Assembly: GCA_003216815.1 (NCBI GenBank)
Contig: QCIG01000016.1
Coordinates: 1-43,616 of the forward strand
Origin: Prochlorococcus sp. AG-402-K14
GTDB taxonomy: Bacteria; Cyanobacteriota; Cyanobacteriia; PCC-6307; Cyanobiaceae
DNA length: 43,616 bases
Direction: 5' to 3'
This document shows positions 16,886 to 26,571 of the stretch, in pieces. The notes beneath the pieces were generated by a model that made no database searches, was not told the DNA's origin, and saw only the letters and a list, made by a program, of their open reading frames with translations. The position numbers were made by a program, and so were the translations under genes. Every line of letters begins with the position of its first letter. The first letter of the stretch is position 1.

Positions 16886-16911
16886 CTATTATTTAGCTAA
16901 CGAATCAATTA

Positions 16912-18063
16912 ATGGATAATAATCAGCATCTGATTTTTGATTTTCAGTCTTCAACACCATGTTGTACAAAGGTTGTTGAGGAGATGGCTCCTTATTGGAA
17001 TGAATTGTGGGGTAATCCCTCTAATACTAATAATCGATCCGGTATTTTTGCTTCAGCTGCAGTAGAAGTATCTCGTGAAAAAATAGCTTCATATTTGAAC
17101 ATCAATCCAAAAAGATTAATTTTCACGAGTGGGGCAACAGAAGCGAATAATTTGGGCTTAGTTGGCCATGCAAGAGCTAAAGCACAAAAAATTGGGAAAA
17201 CTGGACATATAATTACCGTTTCAACTGAACATCATGCAGTCCTTGATCCGCTTAGGCAGCTTCAAAAAGAAGGGTTCCGTTTGTCAGAATTACAACCGAA
17301 TAAAGATGGTTTAATTAATATTGAACAACTTTCTGAGGCTGTTGAAAAAGATACTTTTTTGGTTAGCGTCATGGCTGCAAATAATGAGATAGGGGTTTTG
17401 CAACCTATTGCTGAGATTGGGTCTTTTTGTAAGAGAAAGGGAATCGCTTTTCACACTGATGCCGCTCAAGCCTTGGGGTACTTAGATTTAAACCCCGATA
17501 AATTTCGCATTGATTTGATGAGCTTGAGTGCTCATAAAATCTATGGCCCTAAAGGTATTGGAGCGTTGGTGGTTAGGGAAGGATTCCCTCTTGAACCATC
17601 TCAGTATGGAGGAGGTCAGGAGCTTGGATTGAGATCTGGCACGCTTCCTGTCCCTTTAATTGTTGGCTTTGCAAAGGCAGTTGAAATAACAAAAAATGAT
17701 CAGGATGAAAGGAATAAGAGACTTTTATTTTTGAGAAACTTATTGTTGAGCGGATTAAAAAAGAATATTTCTGGATTGATAGTTAATGGGTCTATCGAGA
17801 AAAGATTGCCTCATAATCTCAATATTACTTTCCCTGGTGTGAAGGGAAGTCAATTGCATGGTCAATTAAGAAGGTTTATTTTTTGTACTAGTGGTTCAGC
17901 TTGCAGTAATGGTGAAGCTTCTCATGTTCTGAAGCAGATAGGGCTCTGCAAAAAAGATGCTGAAGCATCAATAAGGATGAGTATTGGGAGAAATACTACT
18001 GAGAAAGACATCAAAGAGGCTATTGAGATTATTACAAATATAGTGATTAATCTTAGAAAATAA
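16912..18063 (+). CDS. Cysteine desulfurase (NifS/IscS class)
   Basis: This 383-residue PLP enzyme removes sulfur from cysteine for Fe-S clusters and other thiocofactors. The PLP lysine is K209 in SAHKIYGPKG, with the cofactor-stacking histidine in STEHHAV (about residues 104-110) and DAAQALG (about residues 183-189). The catalytic cysteine is C331 in SGSACSNGEASHVL, on the mobile loop. The loop is longer than in SufS, so it belongs to the NifS/IscS-like group I. It starts with ATG and ends 7 bp before the convergent rsmH. No iscU or sufBCD lies beside it. Confidence 0.92.
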   Translation: MDNNQHLIFDFQSSTPCCTKVVEEMAPYWNELWGNPSNTNNRSGIFASAAVEVSREKIASYLNINPKRLIFTSGATEANNLGLVGHARAKAQKIGKTGHIITVSTEHHAVLDPLRQLQKEGFRLSELQPNKDGLINIEQLSEAVEKDTFLVSVMAANNEIGVLQPIAEIGSFCKRKGIAFHTDAAQALGYLDLNPDKFRIDLMSLSAHKIYGPKGIGALVVREGFPLEPSQYGGGQELGLRSGTLPVPLIVGFAKAVEITKNDQDERNKRLLFLRNLLLSGLKKNISGLIVNGSIEKRLPHNLNITFPGVKGSQLHGQLRRFIFCTSGSACSNGEASHVLKQIGLCKKDAEASIRMSIGRNTTEKDIKEAIEIITNIVINLRK

Positions 18064-18070
18064 GTTAAGT

Positions 18071-18985
18071 TTATTTTAAGAATTTCTTTGCAGAAATTCT
18101 TAACTTTGCACTTTTACTTCTTGGATTTAATTCTATCTCCTCAGGGCTTGATCTCAAGGGCTTTTTAGATAGAACTTTTAATCTATTGTCAGTTTTAAAG
18201 CTCGATTTTACTCTTCTATCTTCTAGTGAATGAAAACTCATTACCATAAATAGTCCCCCCTCTGACAACCAGTTTGGAGCTTTTTCTAATAAGCTATCCA
18301 GCGATTCCAATTCATTATTAACGGCTATCCTTAAAGCCTGAAAAGTTCTAGTTGAAGGATGAATTCTGCCATGTCTTTGCTTGGGTGGAAAACAACCAGC
18401 AATTGCATAAGAAAGAGCTTGAGTTCCACTGTATGCTCCACTCTCGGCAAGATCTTTTTTGATTTTTCTTGCAATACGTCTAGAACGTTTTTCTTCTCCT
18501 AAGTTGTATATTAAATCTGCTAAATCCTTTTCAGATAGAGTGTCAATAAGTTCGGCCGCACTTAGACCTTTCTCAGGATTCATTCTCATATCTACCGGAC
18601 CATCTAAACGAAAGCTAAAACCTCGTGAAGGCTCATCAAGTTGATGACTACTAACTCCAAGATCCGCTAAGACGCAAATGGCTTGTTCGTTAAGTGAAAA
18701 GTCTGCGAAGTTTGTAGAGATTATTTCTATTCTTGTCCCAAACTTTATTAATCTTTTTGAGGCTGCTTTTCTAGCAATTGGATCTTGATCAAGACCGATA
18801 ATTTTGATTCCTGGGAAATTCTCTAATATTTGAGCTGAATGCCCCCCTCCTCCAACGGTGGCATCAATAATTAATCCTTGTTTTGTTAATTCACTTGGTA
18901 GTTCCTTTAGTGATTGAATTATTTCTTTCCCCATGATTGGGACATGATTAAAGTTAGAACTTGAACTAATTGGCCCTTCTTTCAT
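18071..18985 (-). CDS. rsmH: 16S rRNA (cytosine-1402-N4)-methyltransferase
   Basis: This 304-residue protein is RsmH (MraW), which methylates N4 of C1402 in the ribosomal P site. It begins with [10 protein letters not shown] (about residues 14-23), the family start, then the SAM loop [14 protein letters not shown] (about residues 41-54). Downstream are [20 protein letters not shown] (about residues 109-128), the insertion domain, and [14 protein letters not shown] (about residues 247-260), which is strongly diagnostic. It starts with ATG and diverges from ndhH with about 41 bp between starts. It is not in a dcw cluster here. Confidence 0.96.
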   Translation of the reverse strand: MKEGPISSSSNFNHVPIMGKEIIQSLKELPSELTKQGLIIDATVGGGGHSAQILENFPGIKIIGLDQDPIARKAASKRLIKFGTRIEIISTNFADFSLNEQAICVLADLGVSSHQLDEPSRGFSFRLDGPVDMRMNPEKGLSAAELIDTLSEKDLADLIYNLGEEKRSRRIARKIKKDLAESGAYSGTQALSYAIAGCFPPKQRHGRIHPSTRTFQALRIAVNNELESLDSLLEKAPNWLSEGGLFMVMSFHSLEDRRVKSSFKTDNRLKVLSKKPLRSSPEEIELNPRSKSAKLRISAKKFLK

Positions 18986-19026
18986 TAGTTTTCACTAGTA
19001 TTTAGACATTGCTTTGGTTGGGCCCA

Positions 19027-20211
19027 ATGACGCAGCTTGAAACGCGTACAGAGCCAATGGTGGTCAACTTTGGGCCACATCATCCATCAATGCATGGGGT
19101 ATTGCGGTTGGTCGTAACCCTTGATGGAGAGGATGTTGTTGATTGTGAACCAGTTATTGGTTACTTGCACAGAGGGATGGAGAAAATTGCTGAGAATAGA
19201 ACAAACGTAATGTTTGTTCCTTACGTGAGTCGCATGGATTATGCGGCTGGTATGTTTTATGAAGCCATTGTTGTTAATGCCCCTGAGCGTTTAGCAAATA
19301 TAAAGGTACCTAAGAGAGCAAGTTATATCAGAGTGATAATGCTTGAGTTGAATAGGATCGCTAACCATTTGTTATGGTTAGGCCCATTTTTGGCAGATGT
19401 CGGGGCTCAAACTCCTTTTTTCTATATTTTTAGAGAAAGAGAGATGATTTACGATTTATGGGAGGCTGCAACTGGGCAAAGATTGATTAATAATAATTAT
19501 TTTCGTATTGGTGGCGTTGCATGTGATTTGCCTTGGGGTTGGTTAGAAAAATGCAAAGATTTTTGTGATTGGTTCGGTCCAAAAATTGATGAGTATGAGA
19601 AATTAATAACTAATAACCCTATCTTTCGTAGACGTATAGAAGGTTTAGGAGTTATAGGAAAAGAGCAAGCGATTAACTGGAGTCTTTCTGGTCCAATGCT
19701 TCGTGCTGCAGGTGTCCCATGGGATTTGAGAAAGGTAGATCATTATGAATGTTATGACGATTTTGAATGGGATATTGCATGTGAGAAAGAGGGGGATTGT
19801 TATGCAAGATATAGAGTTCGTATTGAAGAAATGAGACAGTCATTAAAAATATTACGACAAGCTTGTGAGATGATTCCAGGGGGGGCAACAGAAAATCTTG
19901 AGGCAAAAAGGACAGTTGAGGGAAAAAAAGGTGATATGTCAGGCTTTGATTATCAATATGTAGCTAAGAAGGTTGCACCTACTTTTAAGATTCCTAATGG
20001 TGAATTATATACACGCCTTGAATCTGGGAAAGGAGAGATAGGAGTATTTATTCAAGGTAATAATGATGTAACTCCTTGGCGGTTTAAAATTAGAGCGGCT
20101 GATTCTAATAATTTGCAGATACTTCCTCACATACTGAAGGGAGCTAAGGTCGCTGACATAATGGCTATCTTAGGTTCCATTGATGTGATTATGGGCTCTG
20201 TTGATAGGTAG
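19027..20211 (+). CDS. ndhH: NDH-1 subunit H (49-kDa-type, NdhH)
   Basis: The protein is the NuoD homologue that forms the quinone site with NdhK and Ndh[16 protein letters not shown] near the N-terminus and [16 protein letters not shown] (about residues 43-58 of the ORF) are signature blocks. The later [10 protein letters not shown] and the closing [14 protein letters not shown] match the family end, with the conserved aspartate in the last four residues. ATG at 19027 gives 394 residues in line with other cyanobacterial NdhH; a TTG at 19009 would add six. The gene is split from the ndhAIGE run, as expected. It is followed after 5 bp by a thioesterase gene. Confidence 0.97.
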   Translation: MTQLETRTEPMVVNFGPHHPSMHGVLRLVVTLDGEDVVDCEPVIGYLHRGMEKIAENRTNVMFVPYVSRMDYAAGMFYEAIVVNAPERLANIKVPKRASYIRVIMLELNRIANHLLWLGPFLADVGAQTPFFYIFREREMIYDLWEAATGQRLINNNYFRIGGVACDLPWGWLEKCKDFCDWFGPKIDEYEKLITNNPIFRRRIEGLGVIGKEQAINWSLSGPMLRAAGVPWDLRKVDHYECYDDFEWDIACEKEGDCYARYRVRIEEMRQSLKILRQACEMIPGGATENLEAKRTVEGKKGDMSGFDYQYVAKKVAPTFKIPNGELYTRLESGKGEIGVFIQGNNDVTPWRFKIRAADSNNLQILPHILKGAKVADIMAILGSIDVIMGSVDR

Positions 20212-20216
20212 GTTCT

Positions 20217-20669
20217 TTGGAAAAGCGTAATCCTAAAGAATGGTTATGTTTGAAACGAACCGTTCGTTTTGGTGAGACAGATGCTGCTGGCGTGGTGCAT
20301 TTTCTTGAATTATTCAGATGGTGTCATGAAACTTGGGAAGCAAGTTTAGAAAAACATGGAGTAGTTTTACAAGAAATTTTTCCTACAAACCAAATGAATA
20401 CAAGCCAACTGGATGTAGCTTTGCCAGTTGTTCATTGTGAAGCAAATTATTTTCAGCCACTTTATGTTGGAGATACTATCAATATCGAACTAAATCCTGA
20501 GAAGATAAATGACTCTTCATTTATGCTTCGATTTAAATTTAAAAAAAATGGTGAGAAAATCGGCACGGCAAATATAAAACATGTATCGATAAATCCGATT
20601 ACAAGAGACATATGTGCATTATCTAAGCAAATAAATTTCTGGCTTAATGAATCTAGTTCGAAGTTTTAG
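20217..20669 (+). CDS. DHNA-CoA thioesterase (4-hydroxybenzoyl-CoA thioesterase fold)
   Basis: A 150-residue hotdog-fold thioesterase. RFGETDAAGVVHFLELFRWCHETWE (about residues 17-41) is the 4HBT active-site segment, with the catalytic aspartate in TDAAG. In cyanobacteria the homologue (Slr0204 type) hydrolyses 1,4-dihydroxy-2-naphthoyl-CoA in phylloquinone synthesis. The convergent menE-menC-menA genes make this assignment much stronger. The start is a TTG, 5 bp after the ndhH stop, so the two are probably cotranscribed. It ends in a 4-bp overlap with menE. Confidence 0.85.
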   Translation: MEKRNPKEWLCLKRTVRFGETDAAGVVHFLELFRWCHETWEASLEKHGVVLQEIFPTNQMNTSQLDVALPVVHCEANYFQPLYVGDTINIELNPEKINDSSFMLRFKFKKNGEKIGTANIKHVSINPITRDICALSKQINFWLNESSSKF

Positions 20670-21901
20670 TTAATAGGTCTATTAAAGGCTATCCAATCTT
20701 GCCATTTTTTTATTTCCCATTTCTTATTGACATTTCTTGAAAGTTTTGGACAATCGTACCAGTTCAGTGGTTTTTTGGATGGTTGCCAGTCTTCAATGAG
20801 ATCACTCAGAAGTGAGATGATTGGATATCTGTTGCTTCCTTTTTCTTTGAATTTAGTTAAGGCAACCAAACGTTGTCCCCATTTCTTGTCACTAACTCCT
20901 AGTACAAAAATGTCTTTAATTGGGATTTGATTTTTCGAGATTATTTTCATTAATTCCATTTCGATATCTTCTGGGAAAATCGTTTCACCACCAGAATTTA
21001 TAGCTGAATCTCTTCTGCCCAGAATTTGTATTGCTTTTCTTTTGTCGAGAGTGATGTATTGCGCTAAATCGCCTGCTTCCCACCATCCATTTGTGTCTGT
21101 AATTGATTCGAATTTATCATTCTTCCATTTTGAAGTTGCAATCCGACTAGTTTTAATCTTAAGGGAATTTCTTTTGTTGATTTTTATCTCAACATCTTCG
21201 AGAGGGAAGCCAACACTATTACTTCCTTTTAAAAAATCGTTGGGACTCAGGCAAGTCACCATTGCAACAGTTTCGGTGGCCCCATAACAAGGAGCTAAAT
21301 TAATAGACTTTCTTCGCGCTTTGTCAGCAAGATCTTTGGAGATCAAAGCCCCTCCAACCCAAATTATAGCTAGAGATTGAAGCCATTTTAAACCATCAGA
21401 ATCATCAATCAAATACGATAATTGAGTTGGAACTAGAGATGTAATCAATGGACGTCTATATTTATCAGTTAATGCTTCACTAAACTGTTTAAGTTGATGT
21501 GGTTTATGCATTAAAAAACGTGAAATCCAGTGAAACTCTGATCGCCACGTGTGATGTCTCCACCAAGGCATGAAACCACTTATATGGTGTAATGGTAGTG
21601 AATTGAGAATGATACACTCATTTGGCTTAAGGCCATGACTCTTTAACCACATCCCGGTTGCTAAAGCCGAATTAGTTAGATTTTGAATTGATTGTAAACA
21701 AAGATTTGGTCCTCCAATACTCCCCCCGCTTGAAATGATTATTCCTTCTCCTTCAGGTAAAGTTGACGATGTGGGAATTTTCTTGTGATCTTTTGGAGGT
21801 GCTAGATATACCCATTTATGTTTTTCAAAATTGTTCAAAATTTCTTTTGAACAGTCCAGGTTTTTTTCAGGAATACATTTTACAACTGCAATTTTGGTCA
21901 T
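20666..21901 (-). CDS. menE: o-Succinylbenzoate-CoA ligase
   Basis: This acyl-adenylating enzyme activates o-succinylbenzoate to its CoA ester. The AMP-binding P-loop reads IIISSGGSIGGPN, a serine-rich variant of the usual TSGTTGxPK. YGATETVAMV (about residue 208) and GWWEAGDLAQY (about 273), with the downstream ILGRRDSAINSGGETIFPED hinge block, are the A5-A8 motifs of the superfamily. The ATG at 21901 overlaps the menC stop by 4 nt (ATGA), giving 411 residues. A TTG at 21913 would add four. It is the last gene of the leftward menA-menC-menE run. Confidence 0.9.
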   Translation of the reverse strand: MTKIAVVKCIPEKNLDCSKEILNNFEKHKWVYLAPPKDHKKIPTSSTLPEGEGIIISSGGSIGGPNLCLQSIQNLTNSALATGMWLKSHGLKPNECIILNSLPLHHISGFMPWWRHHTWRSEFHWISRFLMHKPHQLKQFSEALTDKYRRPLITSLVPTQLSYLIDDSDGLKWLQSLAIIWVGGALISKDLADKARRKSINLAPCYGATETVAMVTCLSPNDFLKGSNSVGFPLEDVEIKINKRNSLKIKTSRIATSKWKNDKFESITDTNGWWEAGDLAQYITLDKRKAIQILGRRDSAINSGGETIFPEDIEMELMKIISKNQIPIKDIFVLGVSDKKWGQRLVALTKFKEKGSNRYPIISLLSDLIEDWQPSKKPLNWYDCPKLSRNVNKKWEIKKWQDWIAFNRPIN

Positions 21902-22869
21902 ACGGCTTCCCAAACTAATTTTGGATTGTTGTTAAAGAGTGGGCCTTTGGGGCACCATCCAGGTGCAAGTCCAGGTGCACAAGGATTTCTCCCTTTGACT
22001 TGCCTGGCAGCGAGGTGATTAATCCACCTTCTCCCAATACCAGTTTCAAAAGCTGTGCTTATGACTGTTTGACTATCTGCTTGTTCTATTTCTTTTAATA
22101 TTAATCTAGGATCACCATCTAATGCAGGGCGACGTATTTGCCAACTTTTCCATGTTTTTCGTAAATATGGAAATTCAACCAAAGATTCATCTAGTGCGAT
22201 TGGAATTTGATTGGCTAATGAAAATAAACCTTCAATATCTTTTGATGGGAGTGGCTGTTCAATCCATTCCAAACGAGGTTCGTTTTTGAGTTCGTGAATC
22301 CATTCTTGTGCTTTTTGACGACTCCATCCTCCATTTGGATCAATTCTAAGTTTAAAATTATTTGGTAAAATATCTAAGATTTTTTGTAATGTTTTTTCTT
22401 CCTTAAAGTTAGTTTCTTTGTGAGAAACTTTCCATTTTATTGTACAAGAACTTTTCTTATCATTTGATCCATCTATATATTTAACTATTGACTCTAATGG
22501 ATCAATATCTGTAGGTAAAAGATAAGCTGATTTTGCGATGTCAAAACCTTCAAAATTTAACTTGCTTTTAGTGACATTCTCTAAATCGGCCAGGCAGGTT
22601 CCTAATCCAAAAGCAAGTGCTCCTGGCGATTCACATAAATAATTTTCTATTGAATCTTTGGTAGTTTGTCTCCCAATAAAATCTAGACCTTCGATACTTT
22701 TTTGTAATTCCTTTTTCTCAATAGGTGATACTTCACCCCATCCGAAATTTCCATCTGAGTCTTTTATTTGCAATAATAAACCTACCTTGTTATGAATACT
22801 TCCTTGCGAGGTTATTAACTTTCTTGTTAGTTGAAATGAAAATGGCTTGATATTAATTATTAATTTCAT
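21898..22869 (-). CDS. menC: o-Succinylbenzoate synthase
   Basis: This 323-residue enolase-superfamily enzyme dehydrates SHCHC to o-succinylbenzoate. The catalytic lysine pair is in TIKWKVS (K-x-K, about residues 143-149). The metal ligands are visible as RIDPNGGW (about residues 177-184), WIEQPL (about 202-207) and IALDES (about 226-231). The C-terminal half contains the conserved serine-threonine loop VISTAFETGIG. It starts with ATG, 19 bp after menA, and overlaps the menE start by 4 nt. Confidence 0.92.
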   Translation of the reverse strand: MKLIINIKPFSFQLTRKLITSQGSIHNKVGLLLQIKDSDGNFGWGEVSPIEKKELQKSIEGLDFIGRQTTKDSIENYLCESPGALAFGLGTCLADLENVTKSKLNFEGFDIAKSAYLLPTDIDPLESIVKYIDGSNDKKSSCTIKWKVSHKETNFKEEKTLQKILDILPNNFKLRIDPNGGWSRQKAQEWIHELKNEPRLEWIEQPLPSKDIEGLFSLANQIPIALDESLVEFPYLRKTWKSWQIRRPALDGDPRLILKEIEQADSQTVISTAFETGIGRRWINHLAARQVKGRNPCAPGLAPGWCPKGPLFNNNPKLVWEAV

Positions 22870-22888
22870 GATTCAACAAAATCAAAAA

Positions 22889-23812
22889 TTAATTATAAAA
22901 CAATGAGGATATAGCAAAACCTGCACTCAAGCATAAACCATTAATTGTCTGAAAGCGTAAAGCTAAAAACTTACTGTTTTTAATACGCTCAGGTTGGTTG
23001 TGATGTTTTTTAATTAATTTGATAAGATCTACACCTGAAGGAAGGCTAATTAAACATATAAGAGTCGTTATTGGCCATATTCCAGTGAGAACTGGTAATA
23101 ATTCTAATAAAAATATTAGACCAACGAACCACGGTAAAAATTCTGCCGCTCGATGAGTGCCTAAAATAACTAAGGGTGATTTTTTACCGACAGCAGCATC
23201 TTGATTGATTTGATGAAAATGTGAACAGAATAGAACTAAAGTGGTCGCCATCGCCGGACCTGCTCCAACCATCAGTGCTGTTCCCCAGGGGATGGCATCA
23301 AAATTAGATTTTGGAGAAATAACAATTAGTGCTGCAGCTGTAGCAAGCGGGCCAAAGGCAATCCAGCAAAGAGGTTCTCCCAAACCCTTATACCCCAGCC
23401 TAAATGGCGGCCCTTGATATAGATATCCAAGGAAACAACAAATTAAGACTAAAAAAAGTACTGTTATTTTACTTTTTAGAGCAAGGATAAATATGATAAA
23501 TAAACCTAATAAAAGAGAAAAATATGCAACTCGACTTACAGTGGTTTTATTACCCGTTAAAGCGACTACGGAGTGGAATTTGTATTTGTCAACGCCAGTT
23601 TCATCGTCAAAAAGATCATTGGTAAGATTCTCCCAAAGCAAAATCAAGATTGAGGCAATTAGAAAACCTATGAATTGTCCTAGACGAATATTGCCGCTAT
23701 TCCCTAGCTCCCATGCTGCAGATAAAATCACAGGCATTATTGCGACTGAATATAATGGCCACTTAATTGCAGCTTGCCAAAGATGTTTCTTTTCAGTTGT
23801 AGAAGACTTCAC
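22889..23812 (-). CDS. menA: 2-Carboxy-1,4-naphthoquinone phytyltransferase (MenA)
   Basis: The 307-residue UbiA-family membrane enzyme adds phytyl to DHNA to form the phylloquinone tail of photosystem I. Nine hydrophobic segments are visible. The prenyl-diphosphate motif is NDLFDDETGVDKYK (about residues 65-78), and the second aspartate-rich loop is represented by HQINQDAAVGKKSP (about residues 201-214). GTG at 23812 is the start; upstream the frame stays open, but only non-standard codons occur before the TAA near 23918. It diverges from menF. In cyanobacteria this enzyme uses phytyl rather than isoprenyl donors. Confidence 0.92.
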   Translation of the reverse strand: MKSSTTEKKHLWQAAIKWPLYSVAIMPVILSAAWELGNSGNIRLGQFIGFLIASILILLWENLTNDLFDDETGVDKYKFHSVVALTGNKTTVSRVAYFSLLLGLFIIFILALKSKITVLFLVLICCFLGYLYQGPPFRLGYKGLGEPLCWIAFGPLATAAALIVISPKSNFDAIPWGTALMVGAGPAMATTLVLFCSHFHQINQDAAVGKKSPLVILGTHRAAEFLPWFVGLIFLLELLPVLTGIWPITTLICLISLPSGVDLIKLIKKHHNQPERIKNSKFLALRFQTINGLCLSAGFAISSLFYN

Positions 23813-23911
23813 TGATAAAATAACCTGTTCTGTTTGTTTCTTGGTTCCTTCCTTAAGACTAGGCAGCAGTTCATGTATTGGTTTATTTATGTCTAAAGGC
23901 TCTAATTGGTT

Positions 23912-25312
23912 ATGAATTTAGAACCTGTATTTAGTGAGCTTTTAGTTAGTTCTCTTAGGAAATGGAGTAAACGAAAAGTGCATGAATGTATCTTGAGTAT
24001 TTCTGTTCCTGTAAGTCAAGCAGACCCTCTAACGACCTTACCTTTAATTGCTGAAAAACATCAGTTTAGATTTCTTTGGGATCTATCTCCCGGATTGTGC
24101 ATTTCTGCCGGAGGGCATTGTCAATCTTTGGATTTATCTGGACCAAAGAGGTTTGAAAATGCACAAAGGTTTAGTGATGAGATTTTTACTCGATTGATAG
24201 ATACTTCTCCAAGTCCAGCCTTTTCAGTAACAAGGATTCTATTTTCATTTTCTTTTTTTGATCAAATTAAGAGTCATGAAAAATCAATTGATGATAAATT
24301 TTCCCTGCAGGCTGTGTTACCAAAGTGGCAATTAACTGCAAAAGATGGATTGACATGGTTACGTTTAAATTCAGTTGCCCTAAATCCTTCAGATGTTCGT
24401 GACTCCGTAGAGAGATTATGGTCAATTCGAGAAAAGATAAATAGATCACCAGTCCGAATTTTCCATGATGTAAAAGAAAATTTCTTAGTCAATAATTTTT
24501 CTAATGATTGGAAATCTCAATATCGAGATGCGTTGGCTAAAGGGATCGAATTAATCAATGCAGGTGATTTGGATAAGCTTGTATTGGCGACGAGACAACG
24601 ACTTTCCCTCAGAAAACCATTAGATCCGCTGAACTTACTTGCTCGCCTAAGAGTTCAGCAAACTAATAGTTGTCGATTTCTATGGCAAAAAAATCATGAT
24701 GAGTCATTTTTTGGTGCATCACCTGAGAGATTGATAAGTCTCAATCACAATCAATTACTAATCGATGCTTTGGCTGGTACTGCAAAAAAGGGTGATGATG
24801 GTAAAGAATTACTTGCATCTTCTAAAGATTTAAGAGAACACCATTTTGTAGTTAACTCTATTGTCGAACAACTTTTAAGAAAAGGTATTAAAGCAAGTCA
24901 TTCTCCTGAACCAAAATTAATTACTCAAGGCCATTTAATTCATTTGCATACTCTTATTCAAGCGTGTGTTAAAGAAAAATCTCCTCTTGACTTAGTTGAA
25001 GCTCTTCATCCAACTCCTGCAGTCGCTGGATTGCCTGTGGGTAAATCTTTGAGTTGGTTGAGAGCTTTGGAACCATTTGATCGTCAAACATATGCTTCTC
25101 CAATTGGATGGATAGATAAAAATCAAAATTCAGAATTTAGGGTGGCCATTCGTTATGGACATGTGAGAGGCTATGAACTTAAATTGTTTGCTGGTGCTGG
25201 CCTAGTAAAAGGCTCAACTGTTGAGGGGGAAATGCAAGAGGTGGCTTTGAAATTTGAAGTTTTAAGAAATCAATTAAACTTAGATAGGGTTAATTGTTCA
25301 AATGATCTATAA
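23912..25312 (+). CDS. menF: Isochorismate synthase
   Basis: A chorismate-utilising enzyme that opens phylloquinone synthesis. The C-terminal catalytic domain shows the usual order: [17 protein letters not shown] (about residues 210-226), [12 protein letters not shown] (about residues 267-278), then [10 protein letters not shown] and [12 protein letters not shown], then [10 protein letters not shown] and [15 protein letters not shown]. The N-terminal 190 residues are more variable. The ATG at 23912 is preferred over a TTG at 23906. It diverges from menA with about 99 bp between starts, and its 3' end overlaps gshB by 23 bp. Confidence 0.92.
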   Translation: MNLEPVFSELLVSSLRKWSKRKVHECILSISVPVSQADPLTTLPLIAEKHQFRFLWDLSPGLCISAGGHCQSLDLSGPKRFENAQRFSDEIFTRLIDTSPSPAFSVTRILFSFSFFDQIKSHEKSIDDKFSLQAVLPKWQLTAKDGLTWLRLNSVALNPSDVRDSVERLWSIREKINRSPVRIFHDVKENFLVNNFSNDWKSQYRDALAKGIELINAGDLDKLVLATRQRLSLRKPLDPLNLLARLRVQQTNSCRFLWQKNHDESFFGASPERLISLNHNQLLIDALAGTAKKGDDGKELLASSKDLREHHFVVNSIVEQLLRKGIKASHSPEPKLITQGHLIHLHTLIQACVKEKSPLDLVEALHPTPAVAGLPVGKSLSWLRALEPFDRQTYASPIGWIDKNQNSEFRVAIRYGHVRGYELKLFAGAGLVKGSTVEGEMQEVALKFEVLRNQLNLDRVNCSNDL

Positions 25313-26219
25313 GATAATCAATCACTTGATCTGCTAGTGGAACATTCATTAGGCTTTCTACTTCTCTAATACCAGTTGGACTCGTAACATTAATCTCACT
25401 TAGCATTCCTCCAATAACATCTATACCAACAAAAAAGAGCCCTTCATCTTGTAAAGCAGGCTTTATGTGATCACATATCTCCATCTCTTTAGGAGTTAAT
25501 TTAGTTATCTCAGCTTTTCCACCTAAAGCGAGATTGCTTCTGAAGTCTCCTTTTTTTGGACGTCTATTAATTGCACCTAATGGCTCTCCATTAACCAAAA
25601 GGATTCTTTTATCGCCATTTATTACTTCTGGTAAAAATTGTTGCATCATTACTGGCAAATGTTCTTGTGAAGTAACCAGTTCGAGTAATGCCTCTAAGCC
25701 TGGAGCGTCCTTTGCAATTCGTATAACTCCTTGCCCACCCTTCCCTCCCAGTGGCTTCAAAACAACTTCTCCGTACTCTTTTGCAAATATAATTAATTGC
25801 TCCACCCGACTCGCCACAAGAGTGGGAGCCATTAAATCACTAAATCTTAAAGCTCCTAACTTTTCATTCCAGGCTCTCAGTGATGCAGGCTTATTAATTA
25901 CATTGACACCATCTCTTTCTGCAACTTCTAATAAATGAGTTGCATATAAAAAAGCCTCATCCACAGGTGGATCTTTGCGCATCCAAATGCATGAGAAATC
26001 TCTTAAAGGAAGGCTTTGAGATGAATGGACAGTGATCCATGGTTCACAATTGACTTTATTAGAAACCACCCATGCATCGTCCCCTCGGGCTTGTAGGTCA
26101 GAAGGAGTACAGATCCAAACATCTATTTTAGCTCTAGATGCGGCTTGCATAAGTGCTGCTGATGAATCCTTGTTGGGATTAATATTTTCAATTGGATCTA
26201 AAACAAATAGTTGCTTCAT
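25290..26219 (-). CDS. gshB: Glutathione synthetase
   Basis: This 309-residue ATP-grasp enzyme joins glycine to gamma-glutamylcysteine. The [20 protein letters not shown] start, the [21 protein letters not shown] block (about residues 77-97), [17 protein letters not shown] (about residues 152-168) and [13 protein letters not shown] (about residues 272-284) are all diagnostic of GshB. It starts with ATG 3 bp after the glutaredoxin stop, so the two form a tight glutathione pair. It overlaps convergent menF by 23 bp. Confidence 0.96.
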   Translation of the reverse strand: MKQLFVLDPIENINPNKDSSAALMQAASRAKIDVWICTPSDLQARGDDAWVVSNKVNCEPWITVHSSQSLPLRDFSCIWMRKDPPVDEAFLYATHLLEVAERDGVNVINKPASLRAWNEKLGALRFSDLMAPTLVASRVEQLIIFAKEYGEVVLKPLGGKGGQGVIRIAKDAPGLEALLELVTSQEHLPVMMQQFLPEVINGDKRILLVNGEPLGAINRRPKKGDFRSNLALGGKAEITKLTPKEMEICDHIKPALQDEGLFFVGIDVIGGMLSEINVTSPTGIREVESLMNVPLADQVIDYLIDHLNN

Positions 26220-26222
26220 GAA

Positions 26223-26513
26223 TCAGTTTCTAATTCCAAGCAGTTCATTTAATTCGTTGTTGCTCTCAAGTTCGTAGAGCTCGTCGCAACCTCCAATACT
26301 TTCTCCATTAATAAAAATTTGTGGAACAGTTCTGCGACCTCCCGCTCTTTCAGACATTTTTGTTCTAGCATCATTGTCTCCATCAATAGAATATTCTTTG
26401 AACTGGACTCCTTTTTCATTGAGTAGTGCTTTTGCACGTAGGCAAAATGGGCAAAATCTCCAAGTGTATATTTCCACTGTAGGGATGCCTGAATCGTGAA
26501 TTGATCTGTTCAT
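26223..26513 (-). CDS. grxC: Glutaredoxin 3-type dithiol glutaredoxin
   Basis: A 96-residue glutaredoxin with active site C21-PFC24 (CPYC in the classical form), then RAKALL. The glutathione-binding TVPQIFING (about residues 62-70) and GGCDEL (about residues 73-78) are intact. It has an N-terminal extension of about 11 residues before the first strand. It is transcribed directly ahead of gshB with a 3-bp gap, which joins the making and the use of glutathione. It diverges from prfB. Confidence 0.93.
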   Translation of the reverse strand: MNRSIHDSGIPTVEIYTWRFCPFCLRAKALLNEKGVQFKEYSIDGDNDARTKMSERAGGRRTVPQIFINGESIGGCDELYELESNNELNELLGIRN

Positions 26514-26571
26514 TTATAGTTTTTGGGTTGATATGCTGATAGCTTTTAATGTATTAATTCTATTACCTCGT

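Noticed and set aside
23493-23915. 140-codon rightward ORF opposite menA
   Set aside because: Antisense shadow of menA, which has clear UbiA motifs; its product has no coherent pattern.
25534-25938. 134-codon rightward ORF opposite gshB
   Set aside because: Antisense shadow of gshB, Ser/Pro-rich low-complexity product.
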